Positions 35,755 to 47,652 of a stretch of DNA of 64,000 nucleotides are shown in pieces (position 1 is the stretch's first letter; every line of letters starts with the position of its first letter). The DNA comes from Amorphophallus konjac (lineage: Eukaryota; Streptophyta; Magnoliopsida; Alismatales; Araceae). The position numbers and the translations under genes are program-made. The notes beneath the pieces are model-generated. The model was not told the origin of the DNA. It made no database searches and saw only the letters and a program-made list of their open reading frames with translations. The stretch lies in assembly GCA_022559845.1 (NCBI GenBank), contig CM040123.1, positions 322,133,933 to 322,197,932 on the forward strand, given 5' to 3'.

Positions 35755-37940
35755 TGTTGAAATCAGATGGAAGGCTCTTTCACCACAGAATGTGGATCTA
35801 GAGGGGGGTGAATAGATCAACTGGCCAATTAAAAAATTATGTCTAGATTCAGATGCAGAATTAAAAGAACATTGATCTACTAGATCACAACTCAGTGGTT
35901 GGATCTAAACAGAATCTGATTGACCTGGAGTGTTTCTGAAATCAGTTCCACAAACGATCAAACATAGTCAATGCACCTTCGATAATAGAGATAAACTCAG
36001 CTAGATAAACAAGCAATCACACGAAAGGCACAAAGAATTTTAGGTGGTTCGGTCAACCAACCTACGTCCACCCCACATTCAACTCGAATGTGGATAACTG
36101 CTGATTCACAGCTTCAAACTGCTGGGCAACACAGCTTGCCAACAACGGCTGGGGATTACAGCTTATCTCGACTAGAGGAACCTCCTCTACAATAGCTGAG
36201 CTTCACAGCTTGCTCTGCTGGGCACCACAGCTTGGCCGACCAGAGGTAACACCTCTGCACATAGCTGCCTCACAGCTTGACACGGCTGACTAACAGCTTG
36301 ATTGAACAGAAGTTTTCAAATGAAAGATAATAAAGACTGAAAAGCAAGAAAGACAGAATCGAACGAAATGGAAAAAACCAAAACAACTATAGCTCAAAGT
36401 GAGCAATATCAGCTCTGGTATCTGAACCAAGAGACTGATTCACAAGCTCTCATATAAACCCTCTCAACACATCTCTGTCACTCTTCTCTTCTCTCTTTTT
36501 CTTCTTCTTTGCTTTTCTTCTCTGTGGATCTCGGTGGCTCTCTGCTGCTTCAGACTTTCAGTCTCACTGTATAGACTTTGCCACTTCTTCGATCAGCCTT
36601 CATCCGAAGAGGAAGACTCATATATATACAGCAGCAGACTGGATAAGGGCGCGTGGCTTCCACATTTCCCACCCATAGAATTTGCCAGAACCGAGGACAT
36701 TTCATCCACATGGCAACATCCTGGGATGGGCTGCTTCCATGTATCATCATCACAGCACCTCATCCTTCTTGGATCACGAGCCAGGTCATCAATCCCAGTA
36801 AAGAATCCCTGTCAGACAGTCGAAATAGAGTGATCAGGATGTAATGTATAGACTTCAGTGTATAGACTTTGTGAACTCGACTGTAGTGTATAGACTTCAG
36901 ACTGTATAGACTTTGTGAACTCGACTGCAGTGTATAGACTTCAGACTGTATAGACTTAGATATCCTTCAGCTCGATGTATAGACTTCATGAATGATGTAT
37001 GCAATGCAATCGAGTGTATAGACATTCACAATGTATAGACTTGCCACGGGAAAGGGCTGTACAGACTTGAGCAATGTATAGACTTGCCACCGACCAATGT
37101 ATAAACTTGAAGATGATTGTGAGAGCATGCAGTGTAGGGAGTGTACAGACTTACCACCGACCAATGTATAGACTTTGCCAAATGATGCAAGTAACAATGC
37201 ATGAGATGATCGGATGTACAGACTTGGGCTGTACAGACTTGGAGAGACGATGCGTGAGACGCTACCAGACTCTGTACAGACTTGGACGTAGGTAATGATT
37301 GTAATGTGTAGACTTAGTGTGTAGCAAAAGCAGCGAACGTAGGAATAGGTTGGAATGTATAGACTTACGTTCGATCGGCAATGTATAGACTTCAACTCAG
37401 CAAGCTACAGTGCAATGTCTAGACTTAATGGTGCAAGCGATGTATAGACTTTGGAACACTTGAAGCACAAACACGCTGCAATGTATAGACTTGAGTTAAG
37501 TAAGCTACAGTGCCGATGAGTAGACTTGGCCAATGTGTAGACTTGAAGGCAAGGTGACGATGTGTAGACTTGGCCAATGTACAGACTTGAATGCTCAACC
37601 AGTGTACAGACTTTGATGAACATGCAAGTGAGTGTATAGACTTGGAAAACTGGGGGGGGGTCGACCCATCAAAGAAGGGGGTTGACCCATGATGCATGAA
37701 TGTATAGACATGCTCTAAGCGATGCACAAACACAACACAAAGCAATGTATAGACTCTACGTGCAATGTGTAGACTTTGAGTGTGTGTGCAGTGTGTAAAC
37801 CTGTAAAGTGCATAGAACACACATACAATCTGATAAGAATAATTTTATCAAAGCATAAACAGTTGCCAATCAATCAAAACAAGGTGTTGCCAATGAAGTA
37901 AAGCATATGTCAACATCATCAACACAGAGGAGTCACAACA
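35755..37940 (-). repeat. Element D 3' LTR
   Basis: 2186 bp. Leader block TTTTAGGTGGTTCGGTC near 36038, hairpin 36073-36093, CAGCTTG-type repeats with short hairpins (36110-36300), TATATATA at 36621-36628, and about 30 TGTATAGACTT-like motifs at 36846-37800. One GGTCGACCC and one decayed copy lie at 37652-37690. Confidence 0.92.
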
Positions 37941-39640
37941 ATCTCCCCCTTTTTGATGATGCAACCCCCTATCATATAGAATAGCAATTACCTGTCATAC
38001 AGATGATGAAAGACATGATTTGTTTTTCAGATTGTCATGCAGATGCTATGCATGCATGCTACGAAATGTAAGCAACTCCCTGCTAACAAAATCTCCCCCT
38101 TTGCCATAACATAATGCATACACTTCCCTTTGAATGAATTCAGAATTCATCAAACAGACAGACAATATTCTCCCCCTTTGCCATCAACAAAGAGGAGGGA
38201 AAGTTAGTACAAGGGAAGAAACAAGAGAGATCATCTGACTGGCATTCTGAACAAGTAGTTTAGGAATAAGCATTATAAAGCACAGAGTCTTCAGTCATAT
38301 GAATTTATAAACTACTTTCAGATAGAATTCTGGTTTAAAGACTGTAAAGTTTTGAGTTGATGCACTACAATCATTGGATAAGTTTTTTGTGCATGATAAA
38401 ATAATAAACCAGAATCATATTTGCATGAGAGATTCAATTTCAAAATATCTTACTTTCATAGACTCATTAAAAAGATGATTAAGAGATACCAGGTCATGTA
38501 TTGAAAATAAACAAATTGACATCCAAGAAATTTCTTGTGAAGGAACATCATTTTCAATATTAGTTCATTTAGGGCATTCAGGTACCATTTATCTTTTTAC
38601 GTAAGGGTATACGTTTATCAGACGCCAATACCCCTAGATACTCAACATTATGGACCATTTTGCCTATGATCAAACTCAATAGAACTGATTTACACCTTTT
38701 TGTGTGAGGGTACACATTTATCAGACGCCAGTTACCCCCAGGTACTCAGTCAAACCACCTACTGTTTTGATCATTTTGTATAGAGATAACTGATACACCT
38801 CATGACATAAGTATTGTCCATTTCTTTGATGGATCACTTAGTTTCTCAGTATTTTACCAGTCATTGCTCTGCCAATGTTATTTTTAATTAATTTTCAATG
38901 TTTTTCAATATCTTTCTTAGCTGTCCTTTATTTGTTTCAGAATGACTTGTTTAAGAACAATACACATACTTAGCTTCTCTAACATGATTTCAGATGAGTT
39001 TTCAGATTTCAGATATGATTAGCTTTGTCTGACATGAAATAAGATAAGAGTTGAGAGCTTTATCAATTTTCACCTTTCTTATTTACTGATTACAATCTTT
39101 AAACTTTAAAGTTTATAAAATTTAAACCATCAAAGTCAGTCTTTAAGCAATTAAAATTCTTATAAGAGAAGAAGTCTGTTTTCTATTACTTAGGAATCAG
39201 AACTGACTAACAGATTGCCATATTGTCAGACTCAAACATTCAGAGTCAAAGGATGAATGAACAGGGTCGACGCTGGGAGTTCAAGGTGTCTACGCATCAG
39301 TTGAAGAGGCAATAATATAAAACACTGAGATAATATCAGTGCATCGACTCCACGCTATTGCAGCGTCAACTCATCAGAATGAGGAGCAGAGGCATTCACA
39401 GATCTAGTTCACTCTGAATTTCTGACTAGACTCCCCCTGTCTATATGCATGCAGTTTTGCAAATGAATGGCAAGAATTAAATGAGAGAGAGCTTAGACAC
39501 AATCATGACTAAATGATATGCAATGATGATCATGAGTATAATGCAAAAAAAAAATATGAGTGTCATGCATGATTATGAGTCTGTTGCAACATTCAGCATT
39601 CACAAGATTTATTCAAGCCATCAGAAAGTTTATTCATCAT
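37941..39640 (-). other. Element D 3' noncoding region with PPT
   Basis: PPT on the minus strand (AAAAAGGGGGAGAT) at 37941-37954, with two more AAAGGGGGAGA motifs near 38090 and 38170. Two copies of the block shared with B and C lie at about 38608-38645 and 38708-38745. No ORF that would support an envelope-like gene. The A/B/C block found after gag was not seen here. Confidence 0.7.
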
Positions 39641-40493
39641 GCTGAAATTTACACAAGCCAAGTTCTCTTCTAAGAAATTTAAACCTTTCATTCCCAAGAG
39701 GCTTAGTAAAAATATCAGCAATTTATTTTTCTGTTTCAATGAAATTCAGTTCAATTTCATTTTTATTAACAACATCTCTAAGAAAATGATGTTTTATTTC
39801 TATGTGCTTAGTCCTTGAATGGTGAACAGGATTTTTGGCAAGATAAATGGCACTTGTATTATCACACAAAATTGGAATACATCCCAATTTTATTTGATAA
39901 TCATCCAATTGGTACTTAATCCAAAGGACTTGGGCATCACAGTTCCCAGCTGCCACATATTCTGCTTCAGCTGTGGACAAAGAAACAGTGTGCTATTTTT
40001 TAGATGCCCAAGACACTAGACAGCCACCAAGATATTGACTGTAACCACTAGTGCTTTTTCTATCTACTCTACACCCAGCAAAATCAGCATCAGTGTAAGC
40101 TAGAAGCTCTAACTCACACCTAGCAGGATACCATAAACCTAGCTCTTGGGTGCCTAGCAGATATCTAAAACTCCTTTTCACTGAATTCATATGAGTTTGT
40201 TTAGGACTGGCCTGAAACCTAGCACATAATCCTACTGCAAATTGAATATTAGGCCTAGATGTTGTTAAGTAGAGAAAGGATCCGATCATACCTCTGTATA
40301 GCTTTTGGTCCACTGGTTTACCTTTAGTGTCTTCATCCAAGCTTGTAGAGGTACCCATTGGAGCAGCTATCTCTTTGAGGTTATCCATCTTATATTTCTT
40401 GAGTAGATCCCTTGTGTACTTGGACTGAGTGATAAACATTCCATCCTTTGTTTGTGTAACTTGTAGTCCAAGAAACAATTTGAGCTCACCCAT
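39641..40493 (-). pseudogene. pol: Element D RT C-terminus and RNase H
   Basis: Continues the RT frame across solo LTR H: MGELKLFLGLQV joins directly to the upstream RT through the CCCAT target site. The segment includes the thumb region (LFLGLQVTQTKDGMFITQ), then copia RNase H with LAYTDADFAG, STSGY, SLSTAEAEYVA and the tail HHFLRDVVNK. In-frame stops lie at 39993 and 39723; both are point changes. RNase H removes RNA from the cDNA hybrid. The catalytic D/E/D residues are visible. Confidence 0.9.
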
Positions 40494-40830
40494 TGTAATA
40501 TCCCGGACCTTTCGGATCCTTCTTCGTGGGTCTCGGATCTGGTTTTCGGAGCGTCCGACTCTGTTGTGTCCGAAATTTCGTTTCGGACATCTTTCGTGTT
40601 CGGATCGGCGCGATCCGGGGTCGTTTCGGAGGCCCGGAGGCGTTCCGCGGCTTTTCCGTGTGTGTTTTCCGATTCCCGGTGTGTGTTTCGGCATTTTCTT
40701 CGGAAGCTCGCTGCAGGCGAACCGGGTGGTTCACCCGGGCACGAGTGGTACCGTTGCGATCGGTGCGTTCCGAGGATTCCGGAAATGTATTTTTCTATTT
40801 TCCGGTATTTTTCCAAAAATTCAGATTTTC

Positions 40831-40837
40831 TATAAAA
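40831..40837 (+). promoter_or_regulatory. TATA box of solo LTR H
   Basis: TATAAAA in a CG-rich LTR, followed about 20 bp later by a 60-bp pyrimidine-rich leader (TTTCTTTTCTTTTTC). Confidence 0.55.
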
Positions 40838-41483
40838 CCCTATTTCTTTTCTTTTTCTTTTCCTCTTTCTCTTTCTCCTTCTTCCTCCTTCCTTCCCCAA
40901 CCGTGGCCGCCCTCCTCTCTCCCTCTCTCCCATTCGGACGCGGCGAACCCCTCTCCGGCTACGGACGGCGGCGGGGCGACGGCGCGGACGCGTGGGTGAC
41001 GACGAGGCGATCTCGTGGGCGTGCGGCGAGCGTGGGAAGCGTGGGGAGCTCGTGAAGCTTAAAGTGTTCTTCGTGATCCGTGGGTGATTCGGCAGAGCAT
41101 TCACTCCATTGAGGTAGGGTGACGTTCCTTAGCCTCATGCCGATCTTTTTCGCGATTTATAGGCCGTGGGGAGGCCGAGAGGGGATCGTTTGAGCATTTT
41201 TGGGTTTTTCCATGATTTGGGGAGAGCTCGCCCGATCTATGAAGTTGAAGCATGATTTCGTGTTTTGATGGCCTAGAATCATGCTAGGGGTCCCCAGGGG
41301 TCTTCCCCTTTGTTTTCCCCCTCTCCTATGGAGGCATGGGGGTGTGGTTAGATTTTTTGGGAGTTTCTACCGTTTTCGGCCGCAGACTGAGAACGCGCTA
41401 TACTCCAGTAGTGCGTTCTTGGAGGTCGCGCTGCCCCGACCGAGCGCGTTCATCGGAGAAGATGAACAGTAGGGCAGTTCGTG

Positions 41484-41681
41484 TCGCGCTATGGGGTCCT
41501 AGCGCGATTATCCTTGTCGCGCTAGGAGGACCTAGCGCGATGGTCCTTGTCGCGCTAGGGTTCCCTAGCGCGATGGTCCCTATCGCGCTAGGGAGACCTA
41601 GCGCGATCTTCCCTGTTGCGCTAGGGTTCCCTAGCGCGTTCTTCCGTGTCGCGCTAGGTATCCCTAGCGCGATCTGGCTGT
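41484..41681. repeat. Six 33-bp hairpin repeats in solo LTR H
   Basis: Units start at 41484, 41517, 41550, 41583, 41616 and 41649, a constant 33-bp period. Each is a near-perfect inverted repeat of the form TCGCGCTAGG-N-CCTAGCGCGA plus a 9-12 bp spacer such as TGGTCCTTG. Loop and spacer vary while the arms are kept. Confidence 0.93.
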
Positions 41682-42895
41682 TGTTGGGTGTTTCCCTTGG
41701 GCCGTGTGTGCGTCCCGAGCACCCCGTGGAGTTCCGTGACCGTGTCTTTGGTGTCCGGAAGTTCCGTTTGCCTTGGTCATGCGTTGGCCGTGGGCGGTGA
41801 GTCCGTTTTCCTCCGACCGTGGCCCCGTTGATGGAGCTAGTGCGTGGGATGATTCCCACACGTTGTCGGACTCGGACGTCATTTTCCGTTGACTTGAGAG
41901 TCTACTCCTTTGTGACCCTCCACTAGTCGTAGCCTGCTAGTACGCGTGTGCTAGTTACACCAGGGAGTGGTGTACGGGCTTACCCTGAGGACGATTTTAG
42001 ACTGGTTACCGTCGGGCCCCTCGTCACATCAGAGTCTAGTGCCAGGGGAAAACCAGTCAGAGGGCCAGACCTAGGACGCGTGGTCTGTGTGTGCACACGT
42101 AGTTGGGGACTGTGGACGCACGTCGACGGGCGTGACCCCAGCTAGTCACTTGTTGTGAGTTACTTGTACGGTGTCTGCGCCTCGGGTAGGACCTACCACG
42201 TCAGGCGGTTCACCTGCGGTGCGGTGTAAGACGTCAGGGGACGCTACCGGCTGTGCTTCTAGTGGGTGGTACTCCTGTCGAGTACGGAGTGACAGACTGT
42301 CAGTCGTGTGTTTCCGACCTTCGGGTTTTACGGTTCGACCGTTGGTTTCGGGCTTCTCGTACCGTGGCACGTGTGTCGGTTTGCGTGCCGTAGGGTCTAG
42401 TTCTGTAGAGTGCAGGGCTTTCCTTTCCGAGGTACTTTCCTACCGCTAGAGTAGTGGTTTCTCGTTTTACGAGGTAGGGTTCGAGTGATCCCTACTGAGT
42501 CTTGTTCCGAGACTCATTCCCTGCGTGTTTTCACCGTGTCTCAGGTGAGGCGCCACCTTCGGGGAGCGCGTCAGGAGCGCAGCGTGGTGTGGGTGCCCAG
42601 AGGTAGTGCCAGAGGTCAGAGCCGGGGTATGTCCCGTGTAGCTGTACTTTTCTTTCTTGTCACTGTACTAGTCGTGGACTGTTCTTGCTGTTGTTGTTAT
42701 TTTATTGCGGACCATGTAAAATGTTAACTTATTTCCTACTTAATGTTATAACTGTTTAATTTCTGCAATTATTTGTGATACTTGTGTAGTCTCCATACCA
42801 TCCTTTTAACCCTTCCGAGTCTTTGGACTCGTGGGTGGCGGTACGAGTCTCGGGTTATCGAGCCTTCCCGGTAATCGGATTCTCGGGTCGTTACA

Positions 42896-45152
42896 CCCAT
42901 TGAGCTCATTTCAAACTCATTAGTCATTGTTTTAGAAAATTCCTCACACAATTTGGGGTTAGTTGACCCAAAAATAATGTCATCCACATAAATTTGTACA
43001 ATAAGAATGTCAGAATGACTTACCTTTGTAAATAGGGTCTGATCAACTACTCCTCTAGTGAAATTTTGATCAGTGAGGAACTTGCTCAACCTGTCATACC
43101 AAGCTCTGGGAGCTTGCTTAAGACCATAGAGAGCTTTATTTAATTTGTAGACATGATTAGAGAAATCTAGACATTCAAACCCAGGGGGCTGTCTTACATA
43201 GACATCCTCACTGATTTCCCCATTCAAGAATGCAGATTTTACATCCATCTGCTGGAGGATTATTCATAGGGAACATGCATAAGCCAATAAAATCCTAACA
43301 GCTTCTAATCTGGCTACAGGGGCAAATGACACTTCAAAGTCAATACCAAACTCCTGGTTGTACCCCTGAGCAACAAGTCTAGCTTTATTTTTAATAATAT
43401 TTCCTAATTCATCAGATTTATTCCTGAACACCCACTTAGTCCCTATGACTGTTCCATGATCAGGAGGTGGAACCAAGTACCACACCTTATTCCTGTCGAA
43501 CTGATTAAGCTCCTCATGCATGGCATTAATCCAATGCACATCCTTGAGGGCACAATCAATGGACTTGGGTTCAATTTGAGATACAAGAGCATATGTATTT
43601 AATTCATCCTGAATTCTAAAGTAACCTCTAGTCCTAGGGGGATCATTCAGATTGCCAATTACATTATTTGCAGGGTGATCTTTAAGATATCTAATATTTA
43701 CAATCTGATTTTCAGGAATTTCACTTACCTCCCCCTGAATTTCAGGTTCTTCTTCATTTTGCTCTTCCTTTTCTTCCTCACCATCAGACTGGTCTGCAGA
43801 GTTTTCATCTTTCAAAATGTTCCCATCTTCATTCCTGCAATGACCATGGTTAGTTTCCATCAAAGATTCATCACAGATAATGTGTGGAGATTCTTCAATA
43901 ATCTTGGAGTTTAAATTGAACACTCTATAAGCTCGGGTGTTTTCAGAATAACCAAGAAAAATTCCTGGTTCACCTTTTGGCTCAAATTTATCAAGGTCTC
44001 TCTTATCATTTATATGTATAAAACATTTACAACCAAAGACCTTGAAGTGGGCAATTGAAGGTTTCTTACCTTTCAAAATCTCATAAGGGGTTTTCTGGGT
44101 GGAAGATCTTACCATTGCCCTGTTAATTACATAACAGGCTGTGTTGACTACTTCAGCCCAGAATTTTCTTGGCAGTCCACCTTCAACTAAGAGTGTTCGG
44201 CCCATCTCCACTAGAGTTATATTCCTCCTCTCCATAACACCATTCTGCTTAGGTGTCCTTGGTGAGGAGAACTTATGATGAATCCCTCTTGACCTGCAAA
44301 TTTTTTTTCAAAGTGTGAGTTTTCAAACTCACCTCCATGATCAGTCAAAATATCTTCAATTTTCTGATTTATTCTTATGCAGAACTCCTGAAATTCTGAG
44401 AATGCATCATTCTTGTGTGACAGAAAATATAGCCAAGTATACCTAGAAAAATCATCTACTAAGACAAACCCATACCTCTTCCCTGATAAACTGACAGACC
44501 TGGTTGGCCCAAATAGGTCCATGTGTATCAGTTCATATGGTTTAGTGGATAGGTTTTCTGTCCTAGATTTGAATGATTTCCTAGTCAACTTGGACTGAAT
44601 GCATGCATTACAAAATTTATTATCCTTTTTAAAAGAGACTTAAGGGAGTCCTCTAACCATGCTATGCTTGTTCAGTTTATGCAAGACAGTATAGCTCGCA
44701 TGGCCTAACCTACGATGCCATAAAAATGCTAAATTTTCTCTACTGGCAGTAAGACATAGGTTAGAATACTGAATATCATCTAAATCTATCATGTATGTAT
44801 TATTTATTCTTTTTCCAGAAAAATTGACAATTTCAGAATCAGGTTCAAAAACCTTGTAGCATTGAGAATCAAATAAAACTTTATATCCTTTATCATACAA
44901 CTGGCTGATACTAAGTAGATTATAAGCTAACCCTTCAACCATCATAACATCATCAATGCAGCAGGTAGAACACTTACCTACCTTACCTGATCCAATAATC
45001 TTACCCTTTGTGTTACTTCCAAAGGTGACAATGCCTCCTAGTTTCTCAGTCAGCATGCAGAACTTGGCCTTATCTCCTGTCATATGCCTAGAGCAACCAC
45101 TGTCCAGGTACCACAAGTTGCTCTTGGCGGCCAGGCATACCTGCACACACAA
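42896..45152 (-). pseudogene. pol: Element D protease, integrase and RT N-terminal part
   Basis: In frame with gag after the TAA at 45153. Order: protease with WYLDSGCSRHMTG; GAG-pre-integrase zinc region (LWHRRLGHASYTVLHKL, then CNAC); integrase with HMDLFGP, LTDHGGEFEN and QNGVMERRN, so D, D and E are all present; then RT with [39 protein letters not shown] and the catalytic [10 protein letters not shown]. Lesions: stop at 44640, a frameshift in a T-run near 44290-44300, and TGA at 43264. RT is interrupted by solo LTR H after EFEMSSMG. It would process, copy and insert element cDNA if intact. Confidence 0.92.
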
Positions 45153-47606
45153 TTAGGGTAAAAAGTTTGGAACCCAAGTCTGTTTGGGCTCCAATGCAGA
45201 TGAAGTGCAAGTAAAGAAAGAAAGCATGGCTTTGGGAATCCACATTTGTTTAAAAGAACTTTGTTCAGTGGATTTTGCAGATTTCCTTCTGTTATTCTTT
45301 CTCTTATTTTTGTTATTTTTCTTCTTATTAGCACCAACAGAGTTATTCACAAAATTGTTGTTGTTATGCCACTGCTTCGGCCAGGTTGCATTCATAAGGT
45401 TTTGGTCAAAGTGATATTTGGGTTGGCTGAAAGATTGGAAATTCCTAGGTATCCGACTACCATACCCATTATCCCAATTTCTGACATAGGGTCTGTAAAA
45501 TTGTGTAGGTTGATAAACGTACCCTGTATGCATCCCTTGAGTTCTAGTCCACCCAAACCCATTAGGATAGGTTGACTATGTGGGGTAGTAGGACTGAACT
45601 CTAGGTGGATTAAATTTGTTGGACTGACTCCTGAAAGCATTTTGTCTTCCCTGCACCCTTGACCCTGCTGACCTGTTCACAGGTTTTTGTTGGGTCTTTT
45701 TCTGTGATGGTGGTGGTGAAGACTTTTTGGCATTGACATGGGGTTTGTTTGTCTGAGCAGGCTGACCCCTAACCTTGGGTTGAGCACTAGAGTTAGGTTT
45801 GGAAGTGCCAATTCTACTAGGCTCACCAATTTTCTGTTTGCCCTTGTCCTCTGCAGTGGGCTTTTTCAGATTCACATTTGTGTTTACAGCATTATTAGAA
45901 TTCATGTTAATCAGAGGTCCTCTCTCCTTTTGTGCAACAAAGGAAATAGTTTTTATTCCAAAGCTCTTAGTTGCACTAGAGTTAAATCCTAGGCCTTCTC
46001 TCCTGAAATTAACCTTCGACCCCAATAAAGCAGTTAAGTTTTCAGATCCTTGGGTCATTTTCTCAATGGTTTTCAAGTTATCCTCATTGTATTTTTGAAT
46101 TTCATCAATAGACTTTTTCAATTCATTATTTACATTTAGGACAACTTCATATTTTTCAGAAACAATTTTTATCTCACTTTCATATTTTTGAATTTTCATT
46201 TTCCATGCATCAATTTCATTATCTAACCTCACATTTTCTTCCTGAGAAATTTTCAGCTCTTGCTTGATTTCTTCAATTTTAGAACATGTGAGTTTCAGCT
46301 TACTATTCTCAGATTCTAAGCATGCAATTTTATTAGACAATGAAGTATCATTTTGCATGACATTAAGTTTTCTTTGTAGATGCCTATTTTCTTTTATGAC
46401 ATCATCTACTCTATCAGCAATTTCATTATAAGCATCTATCCAATCAGCAATAGTAAAATTCTCAAAATGAGAGGGTACCTCATCAGATTCTTCCTCTCTA
46501 TCTTCTAAGCTGGTTGCCATGAGGCAGATTGGCTTCTCAGCTTCAACTTCACTGTCCGAAGTATTGCTCAGGGATCCCTCGTCCTCATCACTCCAGGTAC
46601 TCACCATAGCTTTCCCTTTTGTGTTCTTTTTCTTGGACTTGTCCTTGAGGTTCTGATTTGTCGAACATTCAGCTTTAAAGTGGCCAGCCTTCTTGCATTG
46701 ATAGCAAACATTAGTCTCAGTTTTATTTACAGGATTTGATTTATACCTTGTGTCTCGGCGACCACCACTGGGATTTCTTCGGCTGAATCTTCTTCCTTCT
46801 CTCTTGAGGAACCGCTGGAATTCCCTAGTAATCATAGCAATATCATTACCAGCTATTTCTTCTTCAGACATGCTCTCCTCAGTTGATGATCCGTTGTGGC
46901 TGGATCGACTGGATTTGATAGCACCAGCCTTCAGAGCAATTGGCTTCTTCTTTCTGTCAGCCTCCTCTATCTTCGGCAGATTTATCTCATATGCCATTAG
47001 AGATCCGATAAGCTCATCTGCCCTTGTATTGTGCAGATCTCTTGACTCTTCCATAACAGTGGCCTTGGTGTGCCAAATTGGAGTCAAGGATCGCAAGATC
47101 TTCCTAACTATATCATACTCAGAATACTTCTTCCTGAGACCTTTGAGACTATTTGTGATAATAGTCAATCGAGCATACATTTCTTTGATGGTCTCATTAG
47201 GCTTCATCTTGAAGGCCTCATATTCTGAAATCAATAGATTAGCCTTGGTCTCTCGAACTTGTGAAGTCCCCTCATAGATAACTTCAAGTGCATCCCACAT
47301 TTCCTTCGCTGAAGAACAGGCAGATACTCGTGAGAACTCGGTGGGATGCAGAGAACACTGGATTGCATCGATTGCACTCCAGTTGAGCATGGACCTTCTA
47401 ATTTCCTTCTTGGTCCATATATCCTCATTAGGGGACAGCTCGAAAGGTCCCTTGTTAACCACCTTCCAGATCTCATAATCTTTAGCCCTCAAGAAGACCT
47501 GCATACGGTTCTTCCAGTATGCATAGTTTGATCCATCGAAGTACGGGGGCTTGGATGTGGAGTGTCCTTCAGCTATCATCCCTCTTCCGTCCATCTGTAC
47601 CTTCAT
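45153..47606 (-). pseudogene. gag: Element D gag
   Basis: The open frame starts within the PBS (47651), but the first ATG is 47606 (MKVQMDGRGMIAEG), with a second ATG at 47594 matching the start in A and C. Domains: copia Gag N-terminal domain (YFDGSNYAYWKNRMQVFLR) to about residue 220, knuckle CYQCKKAGHFKAEC, acidic stretch, coiled coil about 380-540, a Lys/Pro-rich region, then Tyr/Asn/Arg-rich sequence and the terminal landmark TWVPNFLP. A TAG at 45576 is the one clear lesion. The TAA at 45153 is in frame with protease and matches the position of the gag stop in C. Confidence 0.92.
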
Positions 47607-47638
47607 CTTTGGGCTGTAAGTCCCTGTAGAAGAGTTAG

Positions 47639-47650
47639 GCTCTGATACCA
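47639..47650 (-). promoter_or_regulatory. Element D primer-binding site
   Basis: Minus strand TGGTATCAGAGC, a perfect initiator-Met tRNA PBS, two bases inside the 5' LTR. Confidence 0.92.
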
Positions 47651-47652
47651 AG

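Larger units (their letters stand above)
40494..42895 (+). mobile_element. Element H: solo LTR inside the D RT gene
   Basis: 2402 bp with TGTAATATCCCGG at the start and GGGTCGTTACA at the end, flanked by a perfect CCCAT duplication (40489-40493, 42896-42900). TGTAA...TTACA termini are typical of Del/Tekay-type gypsy LTRs; this lineage call is tentative. TATAAAA at 40831-40837, followed by a pyrimidine-rich stretch, suggests plus orientation. No internal domain is present, so it is a solo LTR left by LTR-LTR recombination. The rest is GC-rich and noncoding; several open frames in it are chance. Confidence 0.9.

Noticed and set aside
37941..39640. Envelope-like gene between pol and 3' LTR of D
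   Set aside because: SIRE-type elements can carry one here, but no ORF of meaningful length or membrane-type sequence is present.
40429..41104. ORFs of about 200-245 codons on both strands inside solo LTR H
   Set aside because: GC-rich LTR with overlapping frames on both strands, no domain, and one frame runs across the LTR boundary into RT. Chance frames.
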